DNA of 64,000 nt from NCBI RefSeq assembly GCF_029227915.1, contig NC_079883.1, positions 26,722,001 to 26,786,000 on the forward strand. Direction: 5' to 3'. Both the position numbers and the translations under genes were made by a program. This document shows, piece by piece, positions 45,896 to 58,925 of the stretch. The notes under the pieces were generated by a model. It had not been told where the DNA came from, did not search any database, and saw only the letters and a list, made by a program, of their open reading frames with translations. The DNA is from Hydractinia symbiolongicarpus. Its lineage: Eukaryota > Cnidaria > Hydrozoa > Anthoathecata > Hydractiniidae. Position 1 is the first letter of the stretch, and every line of letters begins with the position of its first letter.

Positions 45896-47905
45896 GTAAG
45901 AATATACATTGATGAAAAATAGTTGACCAACATGAAACATCTTTTTACACAACAATACAACATTACTTTCTTTCCTAACATGTTTCTTAATTGTGACACT
46001 GTGAAATAAAGTTGCATGCTAGGTACTATTATCTACATTGTAATGCTTGCTGTGTGTCTATCTGCTTATCTATGACTTAAAAAATGGTAGCTGTGAGAAG
46101 CGACGGGCGAATTACTGTGAATTTTCTCTGGCTGATAACTAGTTTATTATAATAAATTTCGTGTCCATTCGAAGTTTATTACTCGTCTTCTTAAATTTAT
46201 TTCCTAACCATTCTTCTGTCATTATCTGAATCATTGCCAGATCACTTTTGTAAACAAATTCACGCGTCAATATCATCAATTGGTGCGTTATTTAGCTTTA
46301 AGATATGTACAACACGGCTTGCCATATCGTAAGTTTTGTATCTTGTTTCGGGCCCGTATTCTTCAGGCAAAATAACAGGTAGCAACATCAAAATTCGCCA
46401 CAAGAATGTGTAATGTCGACAAATAAGTAAAATATTTGTTTGTAATATTAAGATTAGATGGATATGATTATCGCGTAATCACTTATAAAAATTAATAGAA
46501 TAATCTTTAGTGCAAATAGAAAGAAAAAATAACTATAATTCGTTGTCTAATAATTCTTTATAGTCTTTATAGTCTCCCACTTATCTTGTGGCGCAATATG
46601 AGATTAATTATGGTAGGAAAGTTTTGGAGGAATTTCTAAAATCCTCAAATGTACGCCCTTGATAATTTAAAACACTCCTCCCCTCAAAAACGAGTGATTG
46701 AATCTTTAAAAAGTAATTACGCCTCCTTTGAAAAACGTCCTCTTCTATATCCGCCCATGTAAGGAAAAGAGGAAAAATTCAATAATCACCGGTACTGCAC
46801 AACAAGTTATCACATACAGAAAAATTTCTACCGAATTTTGTAATAAAGAGAAATTTTGTTACATGAACTTTTAGAATAAAAAATATTTTTATCCAGCGGT
46901 TATTTTAATAAATTAAAAAAAATATTAAACGTATGAAGATCATTAGAAAGTTCATTACAATTTTAATGCAGACTACAGATTAATGTTAATTTGACATGAC
47001 AAAAATATGTCATAAAGAGAAAATGTATTAAAGGATTATTTCATTTTATTGCAGGAAAGCAAAATACCTTTTCTCAAATTTATTCTCGACCCCGTTAATC
47101 TATGTCAAATTAAAAATTTTTCACCTGTCCCAAGTATTATAAACGCCCTCCTACCCAAAAAACTATCAACTTCAACATAAATGTCTACTCTGTATTACTT
47201 TTATCATAAATCATAAGGTCTCACTTAAAAAGTTGCCTTGTATTGTCACCCTTTTACAAGCCTGTCACACTTGTATAAGCCCGCAATGAAAAATTATGAA
47301 CTTTTATCAACCCTCGATTGCATTAAACTATTGGAAACGTGCGTGCTTTATTTTGTTAGCTTTGGAAGAGAAGAGGACACGAAAACAAACAAAATATTTA
47401 CAAGAGAATTTAATAGGACTAATCCTTTTTTCATATATTTGCTAAATTGTATCTTCTGATTGGATAATTACCCGTCAACCTGATTTGTTTATGTGTTTCT
47501 TTACTTGCTTGTGTGTGTGTTGCAAATCTCCATCATGTTGGTTTTTGATTTAACTTCCACTGCGAAGGTTATGGGATGATAAATTTTCTATGTTTTAAAC
47601 TGTGAGATGTGATAGTTTAAAAAAGTTAGTTTATTTTGGGCACAGAAATTTAAATAAAAGATGTAAGACATTACAAACAAATAAATATGAAAATAAATAA
47701 AATCGCTACACGGACTTTGCATTTTTAGCTTCTTAAACTCTGTAGTACGAAAAATTAAATAACAGCAAATATCATCTGCGATGGAGAAAGTAACCATTTC
47801 ATTGTTTTTAAACGCCGCGGTGAACAATTTGATATAAAATATATTTCAACATTCGAGGCGTGCGAAATTTATTTTCTTAACTTTTCACAAACGGAGTGTG
47901 TAAAA

Positions 47906-48363
47906 ATGAGCCTCCCTCTCATGCGTAAGAAATTCTGGCAAACACAAGTTTATTCCGTCGATGATGTAGAACTGATGCAAAGCAAAAATTCTGCAACTGA
48001 TTTCGAAAGCATAGTTAGCAAATTGAAAGAAAATTACGGAACCGATCAAAATAATAACGAATGTGCTAAGTCAACCGAAGACATCATCATTTATGCTGAC
48101 AATGCAATTTTATCACGAAAAAGAAAATCATTTGCAAATACAGTCCAGCATCGTATTGATGAGGAGTCGCCATCGCAAAGAAGAGTTTCGTTTGTGAGGA
48201 GTGTAGATTTTGTGGATAATACGTCATTTTATTTATCTTCGCCGTCGTCTTCATCTTCGTCATCTTCAGAAGATGAACAAGAATTAGAACGAATTGATGA
48301 GGAGTGTATGGTAGCAAGTTCTCTTCCAAAATGGATGCGAGAAGCGAAAGTATTATCACTTGG
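47906..48363 (+). CDS. Exon with own ATG: disordered, RRVSF-containing segment
   Basis: ATG-initiated, 152 codons plus two bases, donor CTTGG then GTAGGT, phase 2. Visible are an ESPSQRRVSFVRSVDFVDN stretch with a kinase-type RRVS site, a run of about twelve Ser or Pro-Ser residues, the acidic block EDEQELERIDEE, and KWMREAKVL near the end. The acceptor-like CACAAACGGAG just upstream would also be in frame, so it might be internal. A 20-base unit overlapping its own splice donor has expanded into the minisatellite that follows. Coding character is clear from the length and even codon use; the gene it belongs to is inferred. Confidence 0.65.
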
Positions 48364-48454
48364 GTAGGTTACGAACTTAAGTAGATTATTGGATATGTTA
48401 GTTAGTTGGGATATGTTACAATACCTTTCGAGTAGGTTAACTCAGCAGTTATTT

Positions 48455-49155
48455 CAGTGAATTACTCATTCACTTGGGTAGGTTACTCATTCACCTGGGT
48501 AGGTCATTTAATTATTTGGAAGGACTACTTTAAGGGCAAAAGCAATGGGGTTTTCGCGTTTTTGGTCGTTTTCGCGAGAGTTTATGCCTTTGGAAATCAT
48601 ATGTCAACAAGTCGCAAAAGTTTTTTTCACACTAGGTAATGGATATTTTTCAAGACACGAAATTTTTTCACCAAAAAAAATCAATAAGAAGGAAAATAAT
48701 AAAGTTAGTGAATTATTTCTTCTTTAATAACCATCTACAATAATATTTGATGCACTCCATTACTTGGGTAGGCTGCTCATTTACTGGGCTAGGTGGCTCA
48801 TTTACTCAGGTAGATTTCTCATTTACTTGGGTAGGTTTATTTATACAAGGTTACTGATTTAGATCACTAATTCACTTGGGTAGGTTACTCATATACTCGG
48901 GTGGGTCACTCCTTCACTTGATTAGAATGCTCATTCACTTGGGTAGGTTACTGATTCACTTAGGAAGGTTGCTCAATCGTTTGTACAGGGCATTTATTCA
49001 CTTAGGTAGTTTACTAATTCCCTTGGGTAGGTTACTCATTTACTTGAAAAGATTACTTTTTTAAACGGATAGCTTAATCATTTATGTTTTGAGCAGATTT
49101 AAGTGGACTACTTTTTTATCTAAGTTGGTTTCTCATTCACTTGGCTGGGCTGTAT
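48455..49155 (+). repeat. Minisatellite of ~21-base units TTCACTTGGGTAGGTTACTC
   Basis: About 15 degenerate units occur in three groups (48467-48510, 48755-49050 and 49130-49150), split by an unrelated insertion at about 48530-48750 rich in TTTTCGCG. The consensus is nearly the same as the junction of the preceding exon, ATCACTTGGGTAGGTTACG (about 48355-48373). Every good unit thus contains a TTGG/GTAGGT splice-donor match. Units diverge by substitutions, so the expansion is not recent. Confidence 0.8.
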
Positions 49156-51157
49156 TTAATAAATCTATCAGTTTAGCATAAAATTATTTAGAAACGAACA
49201 ATTTTTATTTCGTTTGTTATTATTATTATTATTTTTTTACTATTCTTGCAATGAAATATTTGGCGTGACAGATCTTGATATCAGCTGCATTGTTTGACGT
49301 GTCACCCGCTAGGTTTTTGTAAATTCCACTGAAGCATATTCAGTTTATATTAAAATTAGCAGTAAGTTTAAATTGGGTTAAAAAAATGAAATGAATATAA
49401 AAATAAAGAGACATTGCTTACTGAAACAATATTCATAACGATGAGGAAGTTGTTTTACAAAACACAGACCGGAATTTCTTTTAATACATTCAATGTATTT
49501 TTAATTCTCTAAAAAAATTCCACAAATTTATGGATTTCCTTTCTATATTTTAATCCTTTCTATATTTTAATTTTTGCGCTACTGAATCTGCTAAAAAATC
49601 GGGTCTGTAAATTTGACCACCTAAATGTTCATTTATAAAAATTAAAACTTTTTATTATAAAGTCTTGCAGCACAGGAAATAATTTCTGTAATTATAATGG
49701 TATGGGACACTTAGTCTCAAATTCCCTTAAGCTACAATATATCATAGTTTGTTTATTTTGAGAACAAGTCACGAGTAACAAGTTAAACCATGTACTAACT
49801 GTTTCTGACAATCACAAGCGCTACTTTAACTTGTTTACAGTTCAAATTTAAGAATTGATGCTACCATTTTTAAATTTCTAACGCTCGCCTCAGATCACGT
49901 GATTGTGTCTTTTATTTTTTTGAGGGATTTCTGCCGCCAATATCAGAATGTTGAGGCCTTCGTTGATTTGATGTGCTCATTTAAAAAATTAAGGATCTAG
50001 GAGAATGAGAGATGTGCGTTGAAGATGTTACGGGTTTTCCGACTGTACTTTTTTATGAGAAAAATGTTATAAGAACAACAGTGCTGGGAAAGACCTATTA
50101 ATAAGAGCAAAATCAGAATAATGATTGGGTTACTGCGATTTTATTTTTTCTCGAAAAAAAAATACAAAAAAACAATGCAGAAAAAGTTTGTGTGGTTTGT
50201 GGAAACATGTGCTTACAATGGAATTATTTGTTAAATTATTTGTTTACTGCAAATATAGAAACGAAGTAAGAACACATCAGGACGAAGTCAAATTTTGTGG
50301 TTTTTGTAAATGTATTCAAATAACAATTTCAAAAGAAACACAACACACATACCATTACGAGTTACGTAATGATTGTCAACATTATTTATCTGTAGGCTGC
50401 AACATATTTTTGTTGATACTTTTGGGATATTCTTCACTTCAAAATATTAATTATTACAAAAGAAATATACTCGCAATGCTGTTTAAATAATAAGTGTTTG
50501 ATTAGTGGAAATTGAAAATATGTTCATGTGACGAATGCATCAATTTTCAGCGCTCGTATTTTCTTCTGTCGTAGAGAGAGTATTTTGTTATTTGGCGCTG
50601 CAAATTTTAATTCATCTTCTCTCTGTTTTCATCTTCATGTTAAGGAAGCTAATGATATGGGTTAATTTGTTCGTTCGTTTGTTTTTTTGTTTACATTATT
50701 GGAAAGAATAGACGATGCAGCAGAGTGACTGTTGATTTATATTCTCTAACTTTTTTGCAATAATGTTTTTTAAGTTAAAAATAAATATTTTTATATGTTA
50801 GTGATATTTTTGTAACATTATGATGTGTTTTGTGCAAATCGCCGACATTGTCATCAACATTGTTATCAAAATTTGCTCTTTTTTTCAACATATCATACAG
50901 TGTCTTTTAAATTTTTATAAAAATAAAAATTACACGAACTCCAATGGTCTAAAATGAACACTTTGGGCCCGTGTAAAGATTCTCTACCCCTTTTATGCGT
51001 ATTTTTATTGTGTTGACGGACCTAACGTTAGACATTGTTTGGGTCTTATATAAACAACTTTTGTAATTTCTTGTTCTGTGTTTTTCTTTATATTTGTTTT
51101 TAAGAAGTATGATTAAACATGAAGTTTCGTGCAAAAAAACTTAGCATGCAGTCTATT

Positions 51158-51235
51158 CAACCTCATCCCCACGGTTTTTTAGTTTTTTCACATTGGGAGG
51201 AAATGTAACCTAAAAAGTCCTGGGAACGAGGCTGG
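51158..51235. mobile_element. MITE-like element, CAACCTCG family
   Basis: CAACCTCATCCCCACGGTTT at the left and GTCCTGGGAACGAGGCTGG at the right, about 78 bases in all, non-coding. Confidence 0.75.
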
Positions 51236-51764
51236 AAGTCTATTGACACGTGTTTGCCTCAATTTGAAAGTACGTGTTGAACAATTATATGTGCCTTCGG
51301 CTAACTGAAATACATGAAAAAGTCTACGGTAGAATGCACGAAGAGTTTCGTATGGTCAAACAAATTCGTCACAAAGCAAAAAGGTCCTGGTGACTAGTGT
51401 GACGTAGACAAGGGGATTACAGTGATTCTATAAGGAAAAATCTTTTTAAAAAGTTCAAACATTTTTCATTGATATTTTTTACACATTAGGGATAAACATA
51501 GTAGCGATACAACTTAATAAATCTTTCATTCATAACTCAAGGCTTAGTATTACTAAAGTATTATCATAATATTATCCCAGCATGCAATGACAGTATTAAA
51601 ATTTAAGTACTAGATTTAGGATATATGACGTGACAACAGGGAAATATTTTCCGGAATTTTATTTAATCTCTTTAATGGCTAATGGATGTCCAGAGTAGTT
51701 AATAATATGATGGCCAACTTGAGTTTGACAAACGTTTTGGGAGGAAGATTTTCGTGAATATTTC

Positions 51765-52451
51765 TTGAGTTTTATTTGCGAAATATGGATTCGACATTTT
51801 TTACGAGACAAAGGTACATTGTTTATGCTTAAAACATTTGGTTTAATGATTTCTATTACAGATCATCCTAGTGCGGAATGTCTTTTACAGATTTTTTTTT
51901 TACAAAAAATTTATTTATTTTTTACAGATTTTCTATTACAGATCATCCTAGTGCAGAATGTCTTGCCTACTAAGTTCTCTGGACATAAGGTTGTTGCCTA
52001 TGCCTCTGTTAAAGTCGTGGAGCTTCGGGGACCACAATCTTCTTTCCAATTTGTTGATTGCATTGAAGACGAGATTCTGTTTATTTTAAGGGAATGTTAA
52101 TTGTGATACAATGCTCTAAATTTAGCATGACCGCCCCTGCCCTAACCGTCCTTGATTTAACACCAGATTATATCCACACACGTATATTTTAGATCGTACA
52201 GTCAACGCTACGATATTCACTCAAGCACAGTTTTGTCAGAGATTTGCTCACCGAAATTACGATCCAAGACCTTTGATACCTTGATGGAAAACCACGATGA
52301 CGTAAGAGCTATTTTTATACATAACCTTTTTGCGCACAAGGTATCTAGTATTTGGCACCTTTCGTCCAAGTATTTGGACATAAACCTTATTTTAAATCGA
52401 AATTTACAACCTCTGTGGAAGCACCTTTACACACGTTGCAAAAAACTATGA
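51765..52451 (+). pseudogene. Decayed coding remnant, probably of a mobile element
   Basis: Short blocks with protein-like composition follow each other in shifting frames: NVLPTKFSGHKVVAYASVKV then VELRGPQSSFQFVDCIEDE (about 51955-52075), and after stops LRSKTFDTLMENHDDVRAIF with WHLSSKYLDINLI (about 52245-52410). Frame changes and the absence of splice signals between blocks suggest a broken gene. A 34-base stretch (TTCTATTACAGATCATCCTA plus GTGCGGAATGTCTT) is duplicated at 51851-51884 and 51931-51964 with one difference. I cannot name the family. Confidence 0.35.
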
Positions 52452-53430
52452 GCAACCTTAGTTTTTTTTAAGACGACTATTAGAAGTAACTTCTACGATA
52501 TACTTAAATTGTTTTATAGACAGAGCTCATTGAAATAAACCTGAAAGTGATTGATGTAGCTCCGTCTGTCTACGTATATCGATGCCACTCTAAAGTTATT
52601 ATCATCATCACTTTGTATTTTTTATGCTTGTGTAAAAACGTAGCGGTGCAAGCGCTACACATACGGTGAAAAAGAGATTACTTAATCTAAACTATCCAGT
52701 TCCGTAAAATTTGATATCATTACGTCACAATGCAAAAGAGAACAAGAAAGAACTTTTTAAATATTAGTCTTGGGCATTCAACTAAGATGGAAAATTAATT
52801 TCATCGCAAACAGAAAATGAATTTTTTTTTAATATTATATCCATTTTTGTTTATTCTTCTTTAATTTTTCAAAAATTCATAATCTCAAACAAAATATTTG
52901 TTCGTTATTGCTGTTAAACTTCGTAGAAATAATTAGTTTTCCAATCTTTGACATGATTATTCACGATGCTCGCACATAAAAGAAGTCACTTCGTCCGCAA
53001 CTCTTCCATCCGCGCAACTGTGAGTTACTTCATAACTGTTCTTTTTACTTCGAACATCTAAATATCTTCAAGGTAACAATTTACCTGCAATCACTGCAAA
53101 TTCGTGATATTTTACACAGAATCACTGTCATAAAAATTTTTGTACATAACAACCTTTAGCCTTTTACATAACAACCTTTAGCCTGCGAGGCACATAATCC
53201 ATTGTGATGGAAGTAACAAGACTATTATGACAACATTACCGCCATTAACTGAAGTATTTTCATTGCAATAATGAGACTAAATACTAAATGGTCTGAAACA
53301 ATGACTTTTAGAAACTTCCCTGCAAAATTCATAACTACACGAAAAAACTCTAACTGTATTTTATTTTAATAACTTTTTATCGTTATTATTTTTTATATTT
53401 TTTGTTCTATTTTTTTTTTATATCAATTAG

Positions 53431-53605
53431 CTCCTTTAAAAAGATCTTCTTCATGCTCACTGCCAATAAAAAGGATCCCCCAGGACTGTTTCGTTCATCG
53501 CACATTCACAACCACGAAGAGTTAAGAAAAGACCATTGGCACTGGAAGAAAAAACACAAATCTAATCTTTCTCTGTTTCCTTTTTTTAATTCTAGAACTA
53601 TTTAG
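53431..53605 (+). CDS. Possible terminal exon, phase 2 acceptor
   Basis: After the acceptor TATCAATTAG, one base plus 57 codons run to a TAG, in the phase needed by the exons at 45567 and 47906. The peptide is basic and His-rich (SSHIHNHEELRKDHWHWKKK). It would end a short isoform of the series. Support is only phase, acceptor and composition; the downstream half is low-complexity and could be non-coding. Confidence 0.25.
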
Positions 53606-54774
53606 GAGAAATTTATTAGTACTGTGTGTTATTCTTTAAATATAATAGACGAAGGAGATTTAACGTTGTACTCCACCGTTGACTTTAAGCTTTAGTTTAC
53701 GGTTTGTTATTTACATGACAACAACCACGTGGAAGTGTAAACAAACAAGCAAACATTAACAATGTAAACAAACATGTCACAATTTGTTTTTCATCTATCA
53801 TGTCCATTCACGAAAACCATTTTCCTATCACGATCGAGTTTTTTGCTTCAGGTCTGATTTTCTTCTCTGGAAACTCCCATTGCTAATATTTCTGTTATAT
53901 GACAATAAAACAAAGTTAGTTAGCAGTAGCTAACACTAACGCTGTTGAGCGAAAATTCTGACATTGGGGAAATTGGAATGTACACAAAAATTTTTACCAA
54001 GTTTAGGACAATGTTAACGACTAGTAGTTAGCCCCTGGAAAGCCAACAGTTTGGTCTGCTGTGCGTATTCCTTAACACGGAGAAGTAATTGGGCTATTAT
54101 TTTGAACATGCAAAATACGCGTATTATTATCAGCCGCAATATCCGATTAAGTTTTGACAAAATCCTGTTTTATGTTCTTATTTTTTAATTATTGTTTTTC
54201 AGTAATTCCAGCAAATGCAAAACAATGTAACGACACGGCTACTCAAAGAATTAGTAAAACTGTTAGTATTTGATAAAGAACCATTTAATTTTAACGTTTG
54301 ATACACGGGAAGAAAATTGTCTGTAACTTTTATATTGCTGTACTGACAATAGCCTGCAATAATATAAACTGGTAGAATTCCTGGTAATTGAGACAAAAAG
54401 CAGGGTAATCGAGTTACAATCTTGCCCCATCTTATTTTCCGTTATCTCATTTCAAAGCCGTTTTCGCAATTAATAGTTGCCTTAAAAATACGTTAGTGGT
54501 CCAAATATCGCATTAACGGTGATTTATTTGCAAACTCGTTCCCAGATCCTCTTTGTCTCTTTTAAAAATCATGAGTACAAAGCTTCTGTGTTGTCTTTAA
54601 AGAGCTTAACTGTCTTTTTCCATCGTGGAAATTATCAGGTTGACGTCATGATGTCATATTTGGTGGTTGGTAAAATATTTTGATTTGAAAATAGATTATG
54701 CAGATTCAAGACTGAGAAGTTTCAACTACACCTTAAACTGTTTTCTTCGTCTATTTTCTTTATATTTTTCTTTC

Positions 54775-54886
54775 TTTTTTATCTATATTTTAAAACCCGT
54801 ATACGTCTGTCTGTTACGTAAAATGCACGCAATGCGGTATAAACCCTAACGGGTGAACCCGTTGATTTTTCCAGTATTGTTTGTAG

Positions 54887-54890
<4 letters not shown>
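54775..54890 (-). repeat. Dispersed hairpin repeat copy, inverted
   Basis: Contains, on the minus strand, CCCGTTAGGGTTTATACCGC and ends TAACAGACAGACGTATACGG then GTTTTAAAATAT, matching the end of the 30905-31045 copy. A smaller, more decayed piece (CGACTAGTAGTTAGCCCCTG) lies at about 54019-54085. Confidence 0.55.

Positions 54891-54932
<42 letters not shown>
54889..54932. repeat. (ATT)n microsatellite
   Basis: About fourteen uninterrupted ATT units directly beside the start of the inverted hairpin repeat, suggesting the microsatellite was seeded at its end. Confidence 0.9.
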
Positions 54933-54933
<1 letters not shown>

Positions 54934-56272
54934 CTTCTTCTATTTTGACAGTATACATTATCTTGTAGACAAAATCTAATAATTATTTTTGATTTCAAGG
55001 GAAAAGCTTTGAGCATTTTTCCCTTTCTATCTATAGGCGTATGCTTTAAAAAAACGCTCATCCCTTATAGTTTTGTTTAACTTATCCCTCCTCCACTGCA
55101 ATTTTTATAAATAAGTTATTTTTTGTGGCTAAAATTATGACTTTTCGTATATATTAATTAGACACAACCATAACCAATTTTACTTTCGTCGCAAAATAGA
55201 AATAGTTTTAGCTAAGCAGTATATGTCGCAAATAATCTTAGATTTATTTAATTTTTTAGGCTTATTGATTGAGATTAGGCAGCTTTTAATTAATTTTTGC
55301 GATATTTTGCGATATTTGCGATATTTTGCAATATTTGGTGTTGTTACGACAGTTACTTGACAGTTACCGTCAACACCCCATACTTTTTTATATTTCATTT
55401 TTAAATACAATCGAAATTGTTGTCATGGTAACTTATCGATCAGGAGGTGATCAGGAACTTGTGCGCCACCTTCGCCATTTTTTAGCAACGGACTCATTTG
55501 CTCAGAGAATATCGTGAGCGATTCGTTTTTAATTAAATCCATCACAAAAAGTAAATCTAATGTCCAACAGAGCTTGGTGAAAGTGACAATTATATAGCTA
55601 GATCCCTATCCAGTACTGAAATTGACGTATTAATTGAGTTGCGAATCCCGTCTAGTCATGGCGATTAGTGATTTCTTTAAAACTTATTGTCTTCAAATTC
55701 CATGGGTCCGATTTAAATAAATGCAAAACAATAAAATTGTTGTCTTATCAATTTTATGTAGAAATATTGTATAAGTTATACTTTTCTGTTATTATGAGAA
55801 ATAAAACAGAACTTTGGTAGAAGCGTTTGGATATCAACTCGTTTCCTATTAACTTAAAAAGTGACGCTAAATTAAATCATATAGAGTCAAAGAAAAGGAA
55901 GATATTATAATCAGAATTGAGCATTGTTGTTTTGTGATGTTACAATTTTGCGCATGCGTACTGGCTGTGTACTAAAATAAGGACATGATTATTGGCGGAT
56001 ATTACATGACAAATTTCGCTTTCTTGTCCGTGTGGCAGTTATTATAAGATTACGTTATCGAAGGAAGAAAACCAACTATATTTATACAAGCTTAACTGTG
56101 GATACCTAAAACGCGTCATATTTAAAAAATGTAATTACAAGTCGATTGCTTATTGTTCGCGATAAACTGGAAATCCTAAGATATATTTTTGTTTTAAGTT
56201 TACAATACAAAAGGAAATCGATTAACAGTATCTATTGTTCGTTAATTAGAAATTTTTGACTTAATTGCAATT

Positions 56273-57523
56273 ATGGAAAACTTCACTGGTGTCTTTATAC
56301 CGATGTTTTTTTTGAAGCAGTTCACCACACAGTCGAAGAGTAGTGTGAAGAAGAAGCCTGTAAGAAAAGTGTCCATCAAAACAGATCCTATTCGACGTAC
56401 AAGATCAGCCAACTTTCCCGCAAGGAAGAATTTCACCAGAAGGGTGAGCCGATTAAAAAGTTCACCGGTTTGTAAAAAAGAATACGGTAGCGAAAGTGAA
56501 AGTGGTGGTAGCTTAGAAGATATTTTTTTAGTCGGTTCCGTCGTAGGAGACGCTAAAAAATTTGAAACCTTCAGAAAATATTCGAGAGTTGTACCAGCGG
56601 ATGAAAAGCTGATTTCAAATCAAAGTGGCGATGTAATTGACCAATCAAATTTCGAACCAGTAGGTTGTGAGGACACAATTTCAGTTGGTGTAACTTCAGT
56701 TGAAGAAACAAGCAGCCAAGAAGAAGCAAGCTACAAAGAGAATCAACGACACTATCTTGAAAATTTAGATGATCGAGGCAATCAAGGTAGTACAGTTGAA
56801 GATAAAACTGACGAAAAACAAGAACACGTTCATACACCTCCAAAGGATTGTCTAGTTGATTTTAATCAAAGCTTTGAGATGTTTTTCCAGCTTACTAATC
56901 AGACATTGGAAGCTTCTGGTTACAGAAGGCCGAGATCAGCAACAGTGGTTGGGAATCACTCAGTCAGTTATGATCATGAGTTAGAGATCGACAACTACAG
57001 AGCAAACCATAGACGAGCGCGATCGTTTAACGTGTACGATACAGAAGAAAATAAATTAAGAACATTTGCTGTGTTTTCAAGCAATAATAACCTATCTAAA
57101 GGTTGTAACCAGAAAGAAAATTTCATGAAAAATGTTAAAGAGACAGAAAAGTCCTTTGAAAGTAAAAAGTCAAACTCTTTACCTATTAAGATGTCGAAAG
57201 AGCCTAACCTACCCTCGTTTTATATCTCAGAAAACAGCGATGAGGAGGAGGTTCAGAAACCTATAGAACGGATCACAGTGAAGAAATTCTCAGTCGAAAA
57301 AAACAATGTGAAACATGTACTACACAATAATATTCCGTTCGATGAAATAAAAGAGGCAAATCTGAATAAATCTTCAATACGAAGAAGAAGTAGCATAAAG
57401 ACATCGAGGCAAAAGTTTTCAACCAAATCATATTCAATGGGGGAGCCTTTATTACAAAAGCAAAGTGTTGTTCATTTTGCTCGATCAGCCTCACTGATAA
57501 AATCACGAAGAAAATCTCACGAG
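56273..57523 (+). CDS. Large ATG exon: disordered, Ser/Arg-rich, 417 codons
   Basis: The longest open block of the series. The ATG at 56273 is preceded by an in-frame stop, so it is probably a first coding exon. It ends CACGAG before a strong GTAAGA donor, phase 0. No globular domain. Recurrent basic-Ser groups are spread along it: VRKVSIKT, RRTRSANFP, RRVSR, YRRPRSATVV, RRARSFNVY, RRRSSIKTS, FARSASLIKSRRKS. The middle is acidic (residues about 130-200). RxRS-[AF] motifs of this sort are typical basophilic-kinase or 14-3-3 sites, so phospho-regulation is a reasonable inference. The coding nature is solid; the downstream partner is inferred to be the exon at 61265. Confidence 0.8.
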
Positions 57524-58544
57524 GTAAGAAATAGACAGGAGGGCTGATCACTTCCGATTTCTTTAATTTTCTTCCTAATTAGATTCTTACCATCACGTTA
57601 GCATATCAACAATTAAATTTATTTCTTGTTGCTACCATTATCTTCGTTAGTGGCGATCTTTAAAAAGACAATAAACAGAGATTGTGCAACTGCTGTATTT
57701 CCGATTTGTTATCCGATATGTTATCCGATTTTGCTAGGTTAGTTGATTCACTATAAATAGTGTCTTTTTTATCTTTGGAACAATTTCAGTGATAGTAAAA
57801 ATAAAAGAGGGTTGACATCGTAATTTAGAATGATGCATTTCTTGAAACCTTCGCTTCCGATTGCCAAGACATACGTGCTGAAATAGACACGTTTTTATTG
57901 GTCGTTGAAAATGCCAATATCAATTTTGATTGGTTCCTGCGCCATTGTTTTGCACCCACGGTTTTTTTTTACATAAGGCGTGGTGCAGCGAATTTTTATT
58001 TTTTTAAAAGTACTGAAATCTTAAGAACATTTCTTAATATGCAACGATGACAAAGAAGAACATACAAATTACAAGGGTTCTAACTCTAACTCTGTTTCTA
58101 ATTCAAACTCTAATTCTTATTGGGGGATACAACCAGCAAGTACCCACAGACATTGTACTTAAAAATGATCTTTTTGGCATAACGGTAATTGTTTATTTAA
58201 TATAAAATTTCTTACAAAAAAACATGATCTTTGATAGTTCATTTTTTTACATATCTTTATTTTACTTTAACTAAATTGCTCTTTTTTCCAAAGTATTTGA
58301 TTTTCATCATATATTTTCTACATGTTTGCATCTGTTTTGTATTTAGAGTTTTCTTCTTTTATCAAAACTCTTTAATTAACTAAAGGTTTTCATTACGTGT
58401 CCACATGATCTGTTCAGCTTACACAAACTTAGCTTGATAAAATACATATATATACATTATATTCGTCGCCTTTAATCAAATTAACACCCGTATGACGATC
58501 GTTTTCACGCCCTCGTGACGTCACTATTTTCCCGCTTGTTTCAG

Positions 58545-58601
58545 GGTGTTTATTCTTACGCCTCTATTTCAGTCATGCCATCTGCTTCTCGTTTTTCAAA
58601 G
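58545..58601 (+). CDS. Possible 57-base phase-0 exon
   Basis: The acceptor CGCTTGTTTCAG is followed by 19 open codons (GVYSYASISVMPSASRFSK) and a weak donor GTGGAA. Both ends are phase 0, so it could sit between the 56273 and 61265 exons. Too short for confidence; the donor is poor. Confidence 0.3.
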
Positions 58602-58859
58602 GTGGAATCTTTAATTAAATCATATTCCAGAGGATTCTTTGTTTTTCTTTGCAATTATTTTCTACAGCAAAAATTTTCTCTTTGCAAATATTTTTAAGGA
58701 AATACAAAGACCGTTTTATTTCCGCGAAAATATTATTCCTGATCAGTGTTGCGTAAGGTAATTTTATTTTTTCTATTAGCTTTGCGAAATCGTTCCAGGG
58801 TTTCCCAGGTGGAGCAACAGTGAAAAAAAACAGCCCGATTTATTAAAAATACTTCCCAC

Positions 58860-58925
58860 TAACCTCTTCCCCAGGGCTCTTCGAGATTGTTAGGAAAATA
58901 AAAAAAGCCCTGAGGACGAGGTTGG
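58860..58925. mobile_element. MITE-like element, CAACCTCG family
   Basis: TAACCTCTTCCCCAGGGCTC at the left and AGCCCTGAGGACGAGGTTGG at the right. Compact 66-base copy with an inverted repeat of about 19 bases. Confidence 0.75.

Larger units (their letters stand above)
49156..56272. other. Long intron or intergenic stretch
   Basis: Apart from the listed items (MITE 51158-51235, decayed coding remnant 51765-52451, possible exon 53431-53605, hairpin repeat and ATT run near 54.8 kb) I see no supported gene. Around 55265-55340 a short GCGATATTTT repeat occurs. A 23-base tandem pair (ACATAACAACCTTTAGCC) lies near 53143-53185. Confidence 0.45.

Noticed and set aside
50125-50265. Possible further first exon ending at a GTAAGA donor in phase 0
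   Set aside because: Has an ATG and the right phase, but the peptide composition is unremarkable and there is no second line of evidence; noted only because it would fit the series.
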